Source: Scatophagus argus
Taxonomy: Eukaryota; Chordata; Actinopteri; Scatophagidae
Assembly (NCBI RefSeq): GCF_020382885.2
Contig: NC_058506.1
Location: 14,300,318-14,364,317 of the forward strand
Reading direction: 5' to 3'
Length of the DNA: 64,000 bases
The translations under genes and the position numbers were made by a program. Every line of letters starts with the position of its first letter. Position 1 is the stretch's first letter. The notes below the pieces were generated by a model that saw only the letters and a program-made list of their open reading frames with translations, made no database searches and was not told the origin of the DNA. Below, in pieces: positions 12,344 to 24,425 of this stretch.

Positions 12344-15300
12344 CATGGAGAGGCCCGTTCTTCTGATACAGGTTGCTAGGCAGCGTGTGTCTGTCCCACT
12401 CAGAAGGCTTCAGCATACGTTCCTGTTTGGAGGGGGTGAGTTGCTCGCTGTACTCCCAGAAGTAGCGACGCTTGCCTCTCTTCCGGTTGGAGACTCCTGC
12501 TGTCACGCCTTTAATGTCCTCCATCAACTCCATGTCGCAGCCTGGTGGAGGAGGGAGAAAATGAGACAAGAGTACAGGGAGGAAAACAGAGCAACAGAGA
12601 AAGAAAATGAAGGGGAAATAGAGGAAGTCATAGGTCATCATTAAAGTAAAAAATTGGAAGTGACTGGTTACACGTGATAACTAGTGGCAGAAAGATGACA
12701 GGATGCTACCTGGCTCGGAGAAGGCATCACTCATGTCGTCGTCCTTGTCTGCTTCGTAGTCTTCATCCTCCTCCTCCTCTTCTTCCTCCTCATTCTCGGA
12801 CAGCTCATGCTCACTGCCAAAACCTTCATCGTGGTCTTCGTCCTCAAACTCCAGTCCATCGCCTTCATCTTCCTCTGCCTCTTCCTCATCCTCCTCCTCT
12901 TCCTCATCCTCCTCCAGCTGGGAGTGGGCTCTGCCAGCCAGTCTGCTGCGGGTCAGGAACAGAGAGTAGTTGTGTTCTTCCTCTTTGCTCTTCTCCGTAC
13001 CCTCGACAACAAGAACGCCACTGCCGCCGCTAGCCCCTGCCATGCTGTCACCACCACTGACCAGTCCAGAGGCGTTGGCCTCCAAGGCCTGACTCGCCTC
13101 GACAAGGTGAGGCACAGAGGCAGACCAGCCTACAGGCATCTCTCTCCTCCCTGTCCCCTCTGCCCTCCTCTCAAAGCTCGTCAGACTGCCAGAGCCTCTG
13201 GCTACAGCAGCAGGAAGTCCCACCAAGGCAGCGCTCGCCGAAGTAGAGGCCTTCTCATCTTGGTTCTGAGAGAGAGGCAGAGGGGGATCTGACCTCTCAA
13301 AATCTGTCTGGGGAGGCTTGTCAGGCTGAGTTTTATGCACCGCACTCACGCGAACTTTGGCCTTTCTCACAAAGTCAGAGCCATGAGAAATTGGGCCCGT
13401 GATCTTGGTTCCTCGTCCCTGGGGCTTGGATTGAGTGTGGCTATAGTCTTGGGTGAGACTGAGGAGATTTTGGGTCTTGGCCATAGTTTCGGTGCTGGAG
13501 GGAACAGGTCTGGTGGCTTTCTGAGAGCCTTCGGGAAAGTCTGGGAGAAGGCTGCGGGAGGGACAGGAAGAGGATGTGGAGCTTGGAGAAGGCCGTGCGG
13601 AGCCGAGGCCCGATCCCTGGCCAGGGACCATGGGTCTTTTACTGTGACAGGGAAGCTGGGACGACTGAGGCTGTGGCTGGGGAGCAGGCAGGGTCAGGTC
13701 AGCAGGGGGGTAGAGCGCCTCACACACAGGCTGCGAATCCTCACTGTTGAGCTGAGCCAGCGTAGGGGTTCGACCAATCACTTCCTCATCCTGGTAGGGA
13801 CTAGAGAAGTCATCCAATCCAAGGAAATCCACCTCTTTGGTGCCCCAGATATCACAGCTGGTCAGCCGCGTGTATCTGCCAAACAAAGAGACATGCAGCT
13901 TTCACTGTATATAACATTCAAAATGCACCAGTTTCCAAAACAGGAAGAAGATTTGCTCTTTTTTCTGTTTTAAATCACTGTAAAGTGAATATATTAGACA
14001 GAACAAGACTTCTGAAGAAATAATGATTTGAAAAAGGAAACAGATAGTTTTCAGTGTTTTGTGACATTTTAAAATATATACTGAATGAATAACTACGGAA
14101 TTAAGTATCTGAGCAATTCATCACTAATGCAAATAACCCTTTGCTGCAGACTGAGACGTAAACATATCTGCAATGTCTGATTGATACAAACGAAGCAGAT
14201 AGAAAGTTAAAGTTACACATTCTTCCACTTGTTTTTGTTCATTCATGATGAAGAAGCATTAGGGATAAATGTTTTTTTTCCCCAGTCTGAGTGATGCAGC
14301 TGTGAAATGAGCATCTATTTTTCACTTGTTATTTTTACTTTGACTTTGCTTTGTGGTTTTTAACATTTGCAACAAGGGGAAACATGAAGGCAGTCGAAAC
14401 TTTTCATACCACAACATACAAACAGATCCAACAAGCAGCTCAGAGGCCCTCTTAGCACTTCTTCTGGTAGTCACAGTTTTGACACCCACACAGACAATGC
14501 TTTAATCTCTTTATGGGTAAGGGGGGAGCTTGCCAGATGAAGGAAACAACTGTTTGTAAGTACAAACTATTAACCCAGAAACTGGCTCCATGACAGTGCA
14601 GTGTGGAACTGAAATGGACAGTCTAGGTTGTAAAAGAATGACTCATGACCCATTATCCAAAAGATGCAGCAATTTTTTCTGTTCCACTAAAACATGACCT
14701 CAGTCAACCCTGTCAGCAGCAGCTACCCCCCAGATGAGTACTATTCAGTCTCAGTTTTAATAGCCTTCGGACTTCAGGCTACCCTCAGCTGACACTCAGC
14801 ATCAGAAGAGAGGGTGCACAAACTATTTTGGCAGCAAAGCATCAGGATAGCTGCAGGAGAGATGGAGCATCACCTGAGATCTCAGGAGACTGCGGCAGCC
14901 AGCTGTTTTGTTGTTTCCAGACCTTTTAAACCCCTCCCTGCCTTGGAGGAAAAACCACCACCCCCTTCAAACCATCCACTGTCAGTCTGTCCGTGTCAGA
15001 CCGAAATGACCTGCCTTCACTGTTACCTGTCAGTGATGGTAAAGTCTCCTGCTATAAAAACCTTTAGACACTTGTCTGACCTCATAAGGCTCACAGACTG
15101 ACTTCTCTTCTGCTTCTATTTTTCTACAGTGAAAATCAGACATCCCAGGGACCCACTGAGGCCCTTATTCAATGACTTGACTCAGTTCAGCTAGTCCTGA
15201 AATGATTCAAGGATTATCACTTGACCAAAAAGGTAAAAGTGAGGAATTGTTCTGTTTTACATCACTGTTAATTGATATACAGCATTTGCAATGCCTTTGA

Positions 15301-18300
15301 GGAGATCATTTTGGCCACCGGACATTTACGATGGACACTTTAAACAATTTTCTGACATGTTTCAGACTAAATCGACTGCTTCTTTTTCCACGCGCTTCTT
15401 TCTCAGAGCCAGTGATTTGCTGCCCACAAAAAAAACAGAAAGGTCTAAACACTATATGCAACTTCCTTTAATTAGCAGGATGCCATTTGAGTTTAACTCA
15501 AGTCAGTATTTTTTTTTGCGAATGTTTTTAACTCAATCTAAAATAAGATACAGCACATAAATAAATAATCAAGTACCTGGTGAGGTCTTCCCAGTAGGAG
15601 TCCCACTGTTCGAACGCTGAGCTGCTGTAGACCGTCTCACACTCGCCCAGACCCATGAGCTGGTCCACACAGCCCTCCACCTCCTTCCCTCCGTCCCCGA
15701 CCCCCACCACACTGTCCCCGCAGGGGCTCTGCCGGTGGGTCATGTCTCTGTCCTGTAAAGAGGAGGAAAACATGGAGAGGGAATCAAGATTCTTGATTAG
15801 GAAGTTTTCTTTTTTTTATTTTTTTTTTACTGTCACAACACTGTCATGGGGATATCTGAGAAAACTGTTTGGCTGAGATAATTTCACTATGAATCCACAT
15901 TAGCATGTGAATTTGAACTTGTTCAGGCTGAGGCGAAACACATGAGTGGTCTGTGCCTGCTGACTGTCAGACTCAAATCCTTCAATGTCTTTACAGGACA
16001 GACCATCACAGAGAAGATCTTAACAAAACACTGCAGAAATCATATCATTTAACATGCGGTATAAGAGTCACACTTGTCCAGGGTTGAAGAAGATGACAGA
16101 TCATCCAACACCCCATCATCCCATTAATGTGATTCCATGGTGGCAGTGAATCACCGTTGTTTAGTCTAAGGCGAGCAGTAAATTGAAGCAGACACCTGGA
16201 GCTGACAGCGTGAGTGGTGACAGGTGAGCTGTCTCTTTGCCTGCGTGTCTGGAAAATGTCAGCCAGCTGCAAAACAATTAGGCACGGGCCACTCTGTTTT
16301 AAATACCACGCTGGCGGATGAATTGATCGCCCTTTTTCAGTGGAGTTTGAATTCATACAATTCTCACAGCTACGAACACGATAAAACTACTGTAAACAAA
16401 TGATTCGAAATCTGAAAGTGAAATCTTCTGCAAAAATGTCTTCACATGCTACTAACATATACAAGGGATACAAGGGACTTTCCATCTACTTTCGCTCTCA
16501 AAATGTTCGATTTACATGCAGTTTGCTCTGAAGGTCTGTTGTTGTCCCCACAGATTTTGACTTCATTCTGTTTAAGTGCCACAGTAAACCAATACATTTG
16601 TGTTGAATTCACAATTCAATTCAAGTTTGTGCAAAACATTTGTTTGCAATACTTTCTTTGGAGTCCTCTATTTCATTTTAATAAGTAAAAAAAAAAGATT
16701 AAAAACAAAATATCACTGTGTCACTTGCTGTTCCGTGAATTCTGTCTAGTGTTTGTTAGAAGCTTATGAGCTGTGCACCATGTAACCGAATATTGTTTTT
16801 TGATACGGGTGGGGATACTCTTGCAGAGCTGAGTCGAGAGCAACTGTGACCACTCACGCTGACACTGTGCAAGTGTTTTTCCACTGCACAGCACGACAAG
16901 GTAAAAGAAGCTGTTTGCCACGATGACACATTGTGGCGGCGTGCTTGACTCTCGCAAACCACACTGTTATCTGCAGCTACTTGTCTAACATCTCATTATG
17001 GCTGTTTCTGCTTGTAATATTCCTCTTGGCGCCCCGCTAAAACTGATCTGTTGAGCAAATAGCTGACAATATGGCCACATATAGGTGTGTTTTTATTGAA
17101 CAACGTAAACAAAGCTCTGCTAACTCGGTGATATATAATTGTGTTTCCTGCAAGTGCTTCACAATAAAAGACTTTTTCTGATTTGCCAGTGTAGGAATTT
17201 TAATGTGAAATGGCAACAGCAGGAAGTTGCTCCAGTATGACTATAAACGATTAGTAAACAGTAACACAAAGCTGAAATCTGGCATTATGAACAGGAACTA
17301 CACACTATACTGATTCAGTCAGAAGCAACACAAGTATTTGTATATGTGGGTGTAAAGTAGAGTATTTGTATATGTGTGTGTGTGTCTGACAAATCAAAAA
17401 CTGATATGTCTTCAAAACTGAAAGTTGTTCTGAAGTAACAAGTAGTTACCACAAATAAAGACTTGTTTTTATTTTTTTAATTTTGGCTCTGCAATCAAAT
17501 AAAAACAAACAAAAATCGGCTATGGCTCAGCGCAGAGAGCAGACAAACACTATGAGTTAAGACCTGGTTTTAACACGAAGATCACAATTAGGTTTAAGTT
17601 AGGGTTAGGATAAGGGCTGGTGTTAGGCATGTAGTTCTGATGTCTAAAGTGAGGGGCTGGGGAATGCGCTATGCCAATGAACTATAGCTGTACAAACATG
17701 CAAGCATGTGTGTGAGCGTGTGCACATGCAACCACTCACCAGTTCGTACATGAAATCTGGGTCAGAGCTGGTGGCGAGCAGCTCAGTGCTGGTCAGGGCC
17801 TGGTCAGCAAATGAGTAGTTCTGAAAGGCATCCCCAAAGGGAGGCTCCATCCCACTGACGCTGGGCTGCAGGGAAAAAAAAAAACACTGAAGTGAACAAA
17901 GAAAAAATGTCATCAACAAAATCAAAGTTTCACTCCAAAATATGACTTAATGCTGTGTTGTTGTTTTTTTTAACTCTAAGTTTGACTGCTTCACTCTTCT
18001 AAACCTGTGAATGTCTGACATGTGATGACTTGGCTGCTGAGCTGCAGATACATAGAGATCTAAATTAAAGATGGGGAATTACCTGATGCTCTTGATAAAC
18101 TCAACTTTTCAACTTAACACAGGGGGAATGTACACTGTAACTACCCCATAACAGTTAACCTAAATGTTGCCAGCAAAGGTTAGCAGCTATTTGTCATCCC
18201 AATATAATATGCCATATAGTGTATTTCATCAAAAAAGGGGCAACTGCAGAGAATAACAGGCCTTTATTTAAAGCAGGCTGATATTGGAGACAGGCCTTAG

Positions 18301-18515
18301 TTTCTAATTCGCTTTGTTTATACAAGCCAGATTCCAAAAACAATAGGACGCTGTGTAAAACATAAATGCTGAATAAATCCTGAAAAGGTCCTTTGTTTCC
18401 GTTTGTTCAATGGGTTTGCAGAATGGGTCAATTTTTTTATTAATTTTATTACAGACAGGAGGAAACCTGGCTACCTGTTAGCTACTGGTGATGTAATCAC
18501 TCTTACCTGAGGCAT
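10142..18515 (-). CDS. crebrf: CREB3 regulatory factor (CREBRF / Luman recruiting factor), complete CDS in 9 coding exons
   Basis: Coding exons in transcript order: 18507-18515, 17740-17865, 15577-15752, 12710-13875, 12344-12541, 11210-11399, 11002-11075, 10678-10797, 10142-10260. All joins are GT-AG, and the sum is 2178 nt, giving 725 aa plus a TAG stop. The start [17 protein letters not shown] and the end [13 protein letters not shown] match the vertebrate family. Other landmarks are [21 protein letters not shown], the acidic run, [18 protein letters not shown] and a C-terminal basic/leucine-zipper-like part (about residues 609-665, [19 protein letters not shown]). The family acts in the nucleus, recruits or destabilises CREB3 (Luman), and modulates the unfolded protein response, glucocorticoid receptor signalling and energy storage. 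The protein is longer than the human one (about 639 aa as I recall), because exon 4 has a fish-type Ser/Pro/Gln-rich linker. The gene identity is seen directly in the residues; the functions are taken from the family. Confidence 0.96.
10678..11399 (-). CDS. crebrf: crebrf exons 6-8: basic region and zipper-like helix
   Basis: Exons 11210-11399, 11002-11075 and 10678-10797 encode [15 protein letters not shown], the helix [18 protein letters not shown], then [34 protein letters not shown] and [22 protein letters not shown]. The N-x(2)-A-S-R-x-C-R spacing is that of a bZIP basic region, and the following Leu/Ile positions form a short zipper-like helix. The basic region is split by an intron between Ser and Arg codon bases (AG|A). 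An ATC/TCAT trinucleotide repeat sits in the short intron at 10930-10954. Confidence 0.93.
10930..10954 (+). repeat. (ATC)n trinucleotide microsatellite in a crebrf intron
   Basis: About eight ATC/TCA units in the 204-bp intron between exons 10678-10797 and 11002-11075. Confidence 0.9.
12309..12341 (+). repeat. (TG)n microsatellite abutting a crebrf 5' splice site
   Basis: About 16 TG units on the plus strand, i.e. (CA)n in the crebrf sense. The repeat begins within the donor itself: exon 5 ends at 12344 and the intron reads GTACACAC, so the +3 to +6 positions of the splice site are supplied by the repeat. Confidence 0.95.
12710..13875 (-). CDS. crebrf: crebrf large exon 4: linker plus acidic region
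   Basis: This 1166-nt exon encodes about residues 104-492. It opens with [20 protein letters not shown], a block that is nearly invariant in vertebrates, and continues with [29 protein letters not shown] poorly conserved Ser/Pro/Gln-rich linker follows, then EEHNYSLF, then a very acidic stretch of Glu/Asp runs around [15 protein letters not shown], ending at DAFSEP. The acceptor is TTTGGCAG and the donor is CCAG|GTAGCA. Long apparent open frames on the opposite strand here are antisense shadows of the Glu/Asp codons. The linker is where this protein differs most in length from the mammalian one. Confidence 0.93.
18322..18380 (+). mobile_element. fragment of a common fish DNA-type repeat
   Basis: GATTCCAAAAACAATAGGACGCTGTGTAAAACATAAAT (in pieces) resembles the recurrent fish motif with TTGGGACGCTGTGTAAAA. 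This is a small diverged remnant and its class is uncertain. Confidence 0.35.
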
Positions 18516-18600
18516 CGCCAGGCACAGCTTAGAGCTCCAGTGGGGGGAACCTCTGGGCCTCCTGTCCGGTCCCAGTGGTGGTGGTGTGAGGTTGTCCGAT
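18507..18600 (-). other. crebrf: crebrf exon carrying the start codon (9 nt coding plus 5' UTR)
   Basis: The ATG is at 18513-18515, and the exon contributes only Met-Pro-Gln before the donor CAG|GTAAGA. The acceptor TTGTGCAG lies just upstream, so 85 nt of 5' UTR are in this exon, and I see no upstream ATG in it. A three-codon coding part followed by PSVSGM reproduces the mammalian gene structure, which supports this start. Confidence 0.85.
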
Positions 18601-18694
18601 CTGCACAATAAATTATTACTAAATGAGATGATCACTGAGTGCTGGTGGAACAGCCTATAAGGCTAAAGGGCAGGGGTAGAGAACTGGGTTCAAC

Positions 18695-18743
18695 CTGGTC
18701 TGGTCTGTAGTTGTCGTCTGATGGTTCTCTGTATGCTTCAGGT
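18695..18743 (-). other. possible small 5' UTR exon of crebrf
   Basis: A 49-nt segment is flanked on the minus strand by a good acceptor (TTTTTACTACAG) and a donor (CCAG|GTTGAA) that is weaker at +4/+5. It holds no ATG. It lies only 94 bp upstream of the start-codon exon, so it could equally be a decoy. RNA evidence is needed to decide. Confidence 0.3.
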
Positions 18744-21084
18744 CTGTAGTAAAAACAGAGAAAGAGCACAGAACAGAAGTATAAGACTAAAAAGAGTGTG
18801 GAATAAAAGTATATTCAATAGTAACACACATATACATTTTAACCACAGTAGCAGAGTTTGTTTCTCTCACACTGTATGAAAATAACAGATTTACAAACAA
18901 AACAAAAAAGAAGGGACTAAACTTTATAATTTAATTAAGCAATATAAAAACAACAACAGGAAATTATTTGGAAACAATTTTGATAACTGACTAATTTTAT
19001 TTATTTATCTTAAAAAAGAAAAAAACCCTGGTTTCAGCTTCTAAAATGTGAATATATGTGGTTCCTTGTAGTCTTTATGTGAACTGGCCCTCTGACATTT
19101 GGACATAATGAGTGACTTGTGATGGGCATGTCTGATTGTATTTTCACATTTCAGAAATCTTAATACATTTATTAATACTAAATAATATTAATAATTTATT
19201 TTCTTAATACAATTATGAAAATAATTGTTTGTTGCAGTCATAAAATTAACTATTAACCCTGAGATAATTTATTTTGTGAACCCAACATATCATCCTTCAA
19301 TGTAAGTCTAATATTCACTCTCTTCTAGCTCCCCAGGGAAATATCTGTCTCTTTAGCCGCCAAATGCTCCATTATGTTCACCAGCTAGTTGCTGTGTCTG
19401 TCTGCTGTTTGGTGCTGAGCGGGTAGCGTACACTGGGTTTGTAGAGCTTTTTCACTGAAAACAATTGGAAGTTGTGGCCAAAAACAACACTAAGAGTGGT
19501 AACAGTGAACAAAAACCAGTAAGGTTGCGGGTTGGACAACTAAACAATGAGCTTAAACTCACTATAAAGCTGTGACGAATGAAATATACTAAAACTGCAG
19601 CACAAAATTAAATACAGTTTTTTTGCACAACACTAACCAGCACTGGTTTAAAGAAATGACCACTGCAAAAAATAAGATGCTGTATGTAGCACGCCAACAA
19701 TAGTATTATATAAGTTAAAACTGAAAAAACTCCTCACCAAACACTTTTTCATTATTTATTATAAATGTCCTTTAATTCACTGGCGTACATTGTGCAGCAT
19801 ACCTCCTCTTCTGCTGCTTGTATTATCTCACCCAGCAGCTGCAAAAATGGGTGCATAAATGATCAATACATCCAACCCTCTCTTAAACTGGGCAGACACT
19901 GAAGAGGTTTGCTTATTCATCTCTGCACCCTCTTATCAGAAACCAGAAAGAGTGAATTTTGGTTTATTGCACTTCAGATGCTAACTGGTCACTTTTGAGG
20001 AATAGTACACAGTGAATGAAACTGAAATTAAATAGAATTTTCCTTTATTTATTTATTTTTTTCAAAAAATACCCCACACCCCCCACAGCCAGGGATTTGT
20101 TTGTCTCGCAACAATTTCTTTAAAGGAATACATAAATAGGAAACTCTGTCCCAGCGCTTCCAAAAATGCTGAATTATTGCCTCCAGTCCTCCCTGTTTAC
20201 TGATAACTGGGTGGGAGGCTCAGTGTTCTGTCTCCTTCTCTAGAGCTGGAGCTAAAGTCAACAGAGCCCTGGGCTATGCCGGTCTATCATAATCTCATCT
20301 TCTCTCCTCTGTCCCTCTTGCCCACTTCTGCTTTCACAGACTCAAGGCCTAAATATATTCAGATGTTGTGGAGTCTGCATCGTGAAGCAAGATCAGCGTA
20401 TAAGTCAGCCTATGTTTGGGCTTGACTAAGATTTTCAGATATAACGAAGCTGGCTCACTTTTAACTTGTGTGTATCACCATGGTAACCTAAGCTGGACGG
20501 TCAGCCTGCTCCGGGGCAGGTTAAAACTGCCCATATACTCCGCTTGTTAGATGGGGAAATTGCTTCATAAAAACCCCTCCAGCCCACACGTTTCTGATGT
20601 TGGATTAGGGGGAGCTGTGCCCAACCATTTCTGTAACTAAACCAACAATCTGACAGTTGCATAAAATAGCCGGAGTACTGAGCTTCCCTTTTCTTCAGTC
20701 TTGACAAAACAAGTAGTAACAACATGAATGCCATCCTGGAGACGATGGTGACATTATGCCCATATTTAAACAATATGTCAATGTTTGGGCTTCATATCAC
20801 ATCTCTGAATGATAGCTAGATCGTCACCGCATCTGTGACAATAACAAAAACAATAACAAAAAATTCTGACATCAGACACATTGGCACAAGTCATATGAAA
20901 ACATCAGAAACTGTCAACAGTCAAAGAACTGAACAAGATCGGTGTAAAAGAATTACGATCCGAGTAGAGATGCACCAATTGACCAGACTGTATCTCAGAT
21001 TCCAAGTTGGTCCGTTTTACGCATACAACACAGGTCATACGCACAGCGACGCAGGCAATAACATCACAGCCGCATGCTAGCACG

Positions 21085-21413
21085 TCTTTAGCATGGACGT
21101 TCTTGGACTGTAAGTAAAGAAGATACAAAGGTCGCAATTTGCAATACATGCAAGGTCAAAGTAAACAGTGGAGGACTACAACAAAAACGTTAGGAGCAAC
21201 AACTCTAATCAGACACCTAAAACACCATCTTCATCATCAGTTTGAAGAAGCTAGCATAGGAAAACCGGCTAAAGCTAAAGCTAGCCATAGCTCAGTGCTA
21301 GACACAAGCCAGCAGCCTCTCCTGTCTTTTCTTGGTATGAGCAGTGAAAAGACCAAAGAAATTGTGAGAAAAATTATGGATTTCATGAGAATAGAGACTT
21401 TAAAAAATTTCTG
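21085..21413 (+). mobile_element. degenerate hAT-type transposase fragment with BED zinc finger
   Basis: In broken frames the plus strand reads AWTFLDCK, then EDTKVAICNTCKVKVNSGG (a C-x2-C pair), then after another shift TTTKTLGATTLIRHLKHHLHH (the His pair), then an acidic/Ser linker and SEKTKEIVRKIMDFM before a stop. This order is the N-terminal BED finger and linker of hAT-family transposases common in fish. At least two frameshifts and the early stop show that it is dead. The catalytic and dimerisation regions are absent. It lies inside the large 5' intron of crebrf, opposite to the gene. Confidence 0.6.
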
Positions 21414-24404
21414 AGCATACAGTAAAATGATCTAAATAACTAACATCTGTTTTTGTTAAAGCAAAATATGCCAGATAAACTTGGACATACAGCTCACCTT
21501 CAGTTAGTTGCTATTTTTAGCTCTTTCCAGTTGCAGAGCACATTATTTTGAGAGGAAACTGTGAAGCTTAATAATTTCTTTTATTACGAAAGTAACATTC
21601 TGCATTGAAGAAAAGTTGATTTTTGTTTGTATATGCTGTGAATTATAGTTCTTAGAGAGGAAATCGCAATTGGCTAAAAGATCTGAGAGAACATAATGAA
21701 CATGTACATGTGCAGCCGGTCACAGAAAATGGAAGGAAACAAAAACACTTCTGGCGTATTCGCTCCACAGGCAATTTTCATTCAAGTTAATGGCCGCCAT
21801 CTTTGGAGTCCGGTATCCAATTAACATAATAGACGCATAATCCCACAAAGGAGTCCTGAGTTTACAACTAAATCACAAGTTATAAAGATTGACAGACATT
21901 GTAAAAGGTAATCACTTCACATGCAATGATAATTAAGTCAAAAATAGAAGAACATTATTAGGCAACCAGTTCACTCTGGGTTTAAAAACAGGACACCTAT
22001 CAAACAGAGTGTAGAAAAGGCTCTGGCAGGAGACTCATTAATGAGCCAATTAATCGTGATCGCAAGGCCAGCTCAGGCAGACACCAGAAATCCCCTGTGC
22101 TATGTGGCAGACAGTCTCACCAGTCGGTTGTTGTAAAAAGACTTCATCTTTGGACTGTTCACTTACAGAAATGGTCGTCTGGTTATGTATTATTGATTGA
22201 TCAGGGTATTGTTGCATCAATTAATCGCTGAGTATATAAAACGACAGAAAACCCTAAAAATGTCTTGTTTTTCCTCCTGTGTGGTTTATTTTAAGTTAAA
22301 ATGATAAAAAAAAGAAAGAAAAGCATTGAATATCCTATTATAATAGTATAACTAGAGAATGACTTTATGATTAATCAATTATCAAAATAGTTGCTGACTA
22401 AGCAACTGATCATTTCAGCTCTAATGTGAAGCAAGAAACTGAGTTTTGGTAATACTCTTCTTGCTGCATAGACAGGGCTGAAGTGTCTGCTAATGAATGA
22501 ATGTGTAAATATTTGTCTGCCTTTAAATGACTTGCACAATGCTCTTCATTGTCCGTCTATCCAACCAACAAACTAAACCACTGAGTGCATTAGCAAAGAA
22601 TACAGCAGCTCTCAGTCTACAAAGTAGGTGCCGGAAGTTGTTATGAGAGCAAACCTCAGAGAAAATTGTGGTGCACAACAAACACTGTCCCCGTCGTGCG
22701 TTTGGAAAGCACCGATTTTTTCAAGCCCAAACTACTTCCCCATCTTTCAGAGAGCAGAGCGAGCATCTGAATACATCGAGCTGAACCTTGACACCATTTA
22801 GATGGCCACTTCCACGCTTTCCCTCACCCTTGTTTGTCGTTCTTTCACCTTCCTGCACCACCTTCTGTCTGCACATCCTTTCGCTGCTTTTGCATAGCAA
22901 ATAAATGAGAATCTGCAAGGAGACATGACCCCAGCAGTCAATAGCTGAGACACAATTTTACACCAACCTAATCTGAGATACGCTGACAACATTGCTTCCT
23001 CTGCTGACTGAACTTCTCACCCCAGAGCTCGATGTCCCTGTATACACACTTTGCATGGAGACAGGAAGTAGTAGAAAACTCGTCAGTAAATACTACTAGT
23101 ACAAAACAGCTTGTGCCTTTACAAACAATGAATGTACATGCATGCATAAATGCCTATGTGCATAAATTTGCATGTACACACATGGTCTCTCAATGACCAA
23201 AGTTTAGCATCTGAAATACAAACTGTAATCATTATCATATCTCAGTGTGTACAGTGTGTAAGAGTTGGCTCCACTTGCAGCAGAAGGAGAATGAGGAAAC
23301 ATATGGTCTGAACGCAACAGTTAACTCCAACATCAATCCAGACTCTCTGCTATCACAGGAGGGAACGCAAAGCCCGTGTTCACAAACAGCGATCTTACAA
23401 ACATGCAAAAAACAAGTCACAACAGTCCTCACCTCTCTAGGCAACGCTGCACTGAATATTTTCGAGCAGAATTTAATCCAATGCACTACTCAGTAGCTGA
23501 CACAGGCTGTGATGTAAAGCCGGGTATTTATGACTGAGCCGGACAGGCCCCGAAAAACCCGAGCTGAATCACTCTCTCAGGCTTCCATCAGACTTAATTC
23601 AGAGATGAACTACGTCTCTTCCTTTAGCCATATACTTGGTGTAGGGTCACAACAGGTTAACCTGTGGGCTCATGCCAGGGTTTTTGCACAGTGCTCAAAA
23701 CTTCTAATTTTCTCCAGACTTACTTTTCAAGACCTAACAGGTTTTCCTTTTCCTCTCTAAGGTCATGGCAAACAGAAAACCCTTATACATAATCTTGGCT
23801 AAAGAAGAACCGATGAGCTGGTCAAGGGGACAGAATTTTTGCAACATCATGTTTACATCTCAGAAGGGCGAAAGGGATAGACAATTTTAGATGAGTCTGA
23901 AACAAGGGCCGGATTTTGGCCACCCAGCCGAGGTAACAAAACACTGCCCTCACTTTCAGTAATGTGATTTACTCTTGATTATGCTGTTATGATGTACTGT
24001 GGCTGCATCACTCTCAACTGCTGCAGCTCACGTGAGTGATGTATCAAATGTCTTCTTACAGAATTCACAAAATGTGTTTTAGCTCTTTATAGCATGATGT
24101 GAAAGCTAACTTTTACCTGTGAGTTCACAATGCAGCCTCTCAATAAATGCACAGTTTCCTGTGTTGATGTCAGGTTCACACATGCAGCAGCTGACAATGT
24201 GCCGAAACGGACTCGCACAACAACTCTCTTTATCTTCTCTCTCTGTGAACATTAGAAACTAGCATCAGCTGGGGTTTCAATATTAACTTACTGATGTTTT
24301 ACCATGTTTGTATTAGTGGATTAATGAAAAAAGGTAATCTAGCAGTGAGAACTGTAGGAAATTGTTTTGGTCTCTCGCACGCTTACATTTGCACGAGCGC
24401 GCGT

Positions 24405-24425
24405 GCACACACACACACACACACA
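24405..24425 (+). repeat. (CA)n microsatellite in crebrf intron 1
   Basis: Ten or so CA units preceded by GCGCGCGTG, a purine-pyrimidine alternating tract. Confidence 0.9.

Noticed and set aside
12807..13292. 161-residue plus-strand frame rich in Leu/Phe
   Set aside because: Antisense of the Glu/Asp codon runs of CREBRF; the hydrophobic look is a codon artefact.
13335..13973. 212-residue open frame on the plus strand
   Set aside because: Exactly antisense to crebrf exon 4, whose minus-strand frame is clearly conserved. It has no domain and is a shadow.
17590..17610. Telomere-like GTTAGGGTTAGG
   Set aside because: Only about two units in a crebrf intron; this short motif is common in fish DNA and not evidence of an interstitial telomere.
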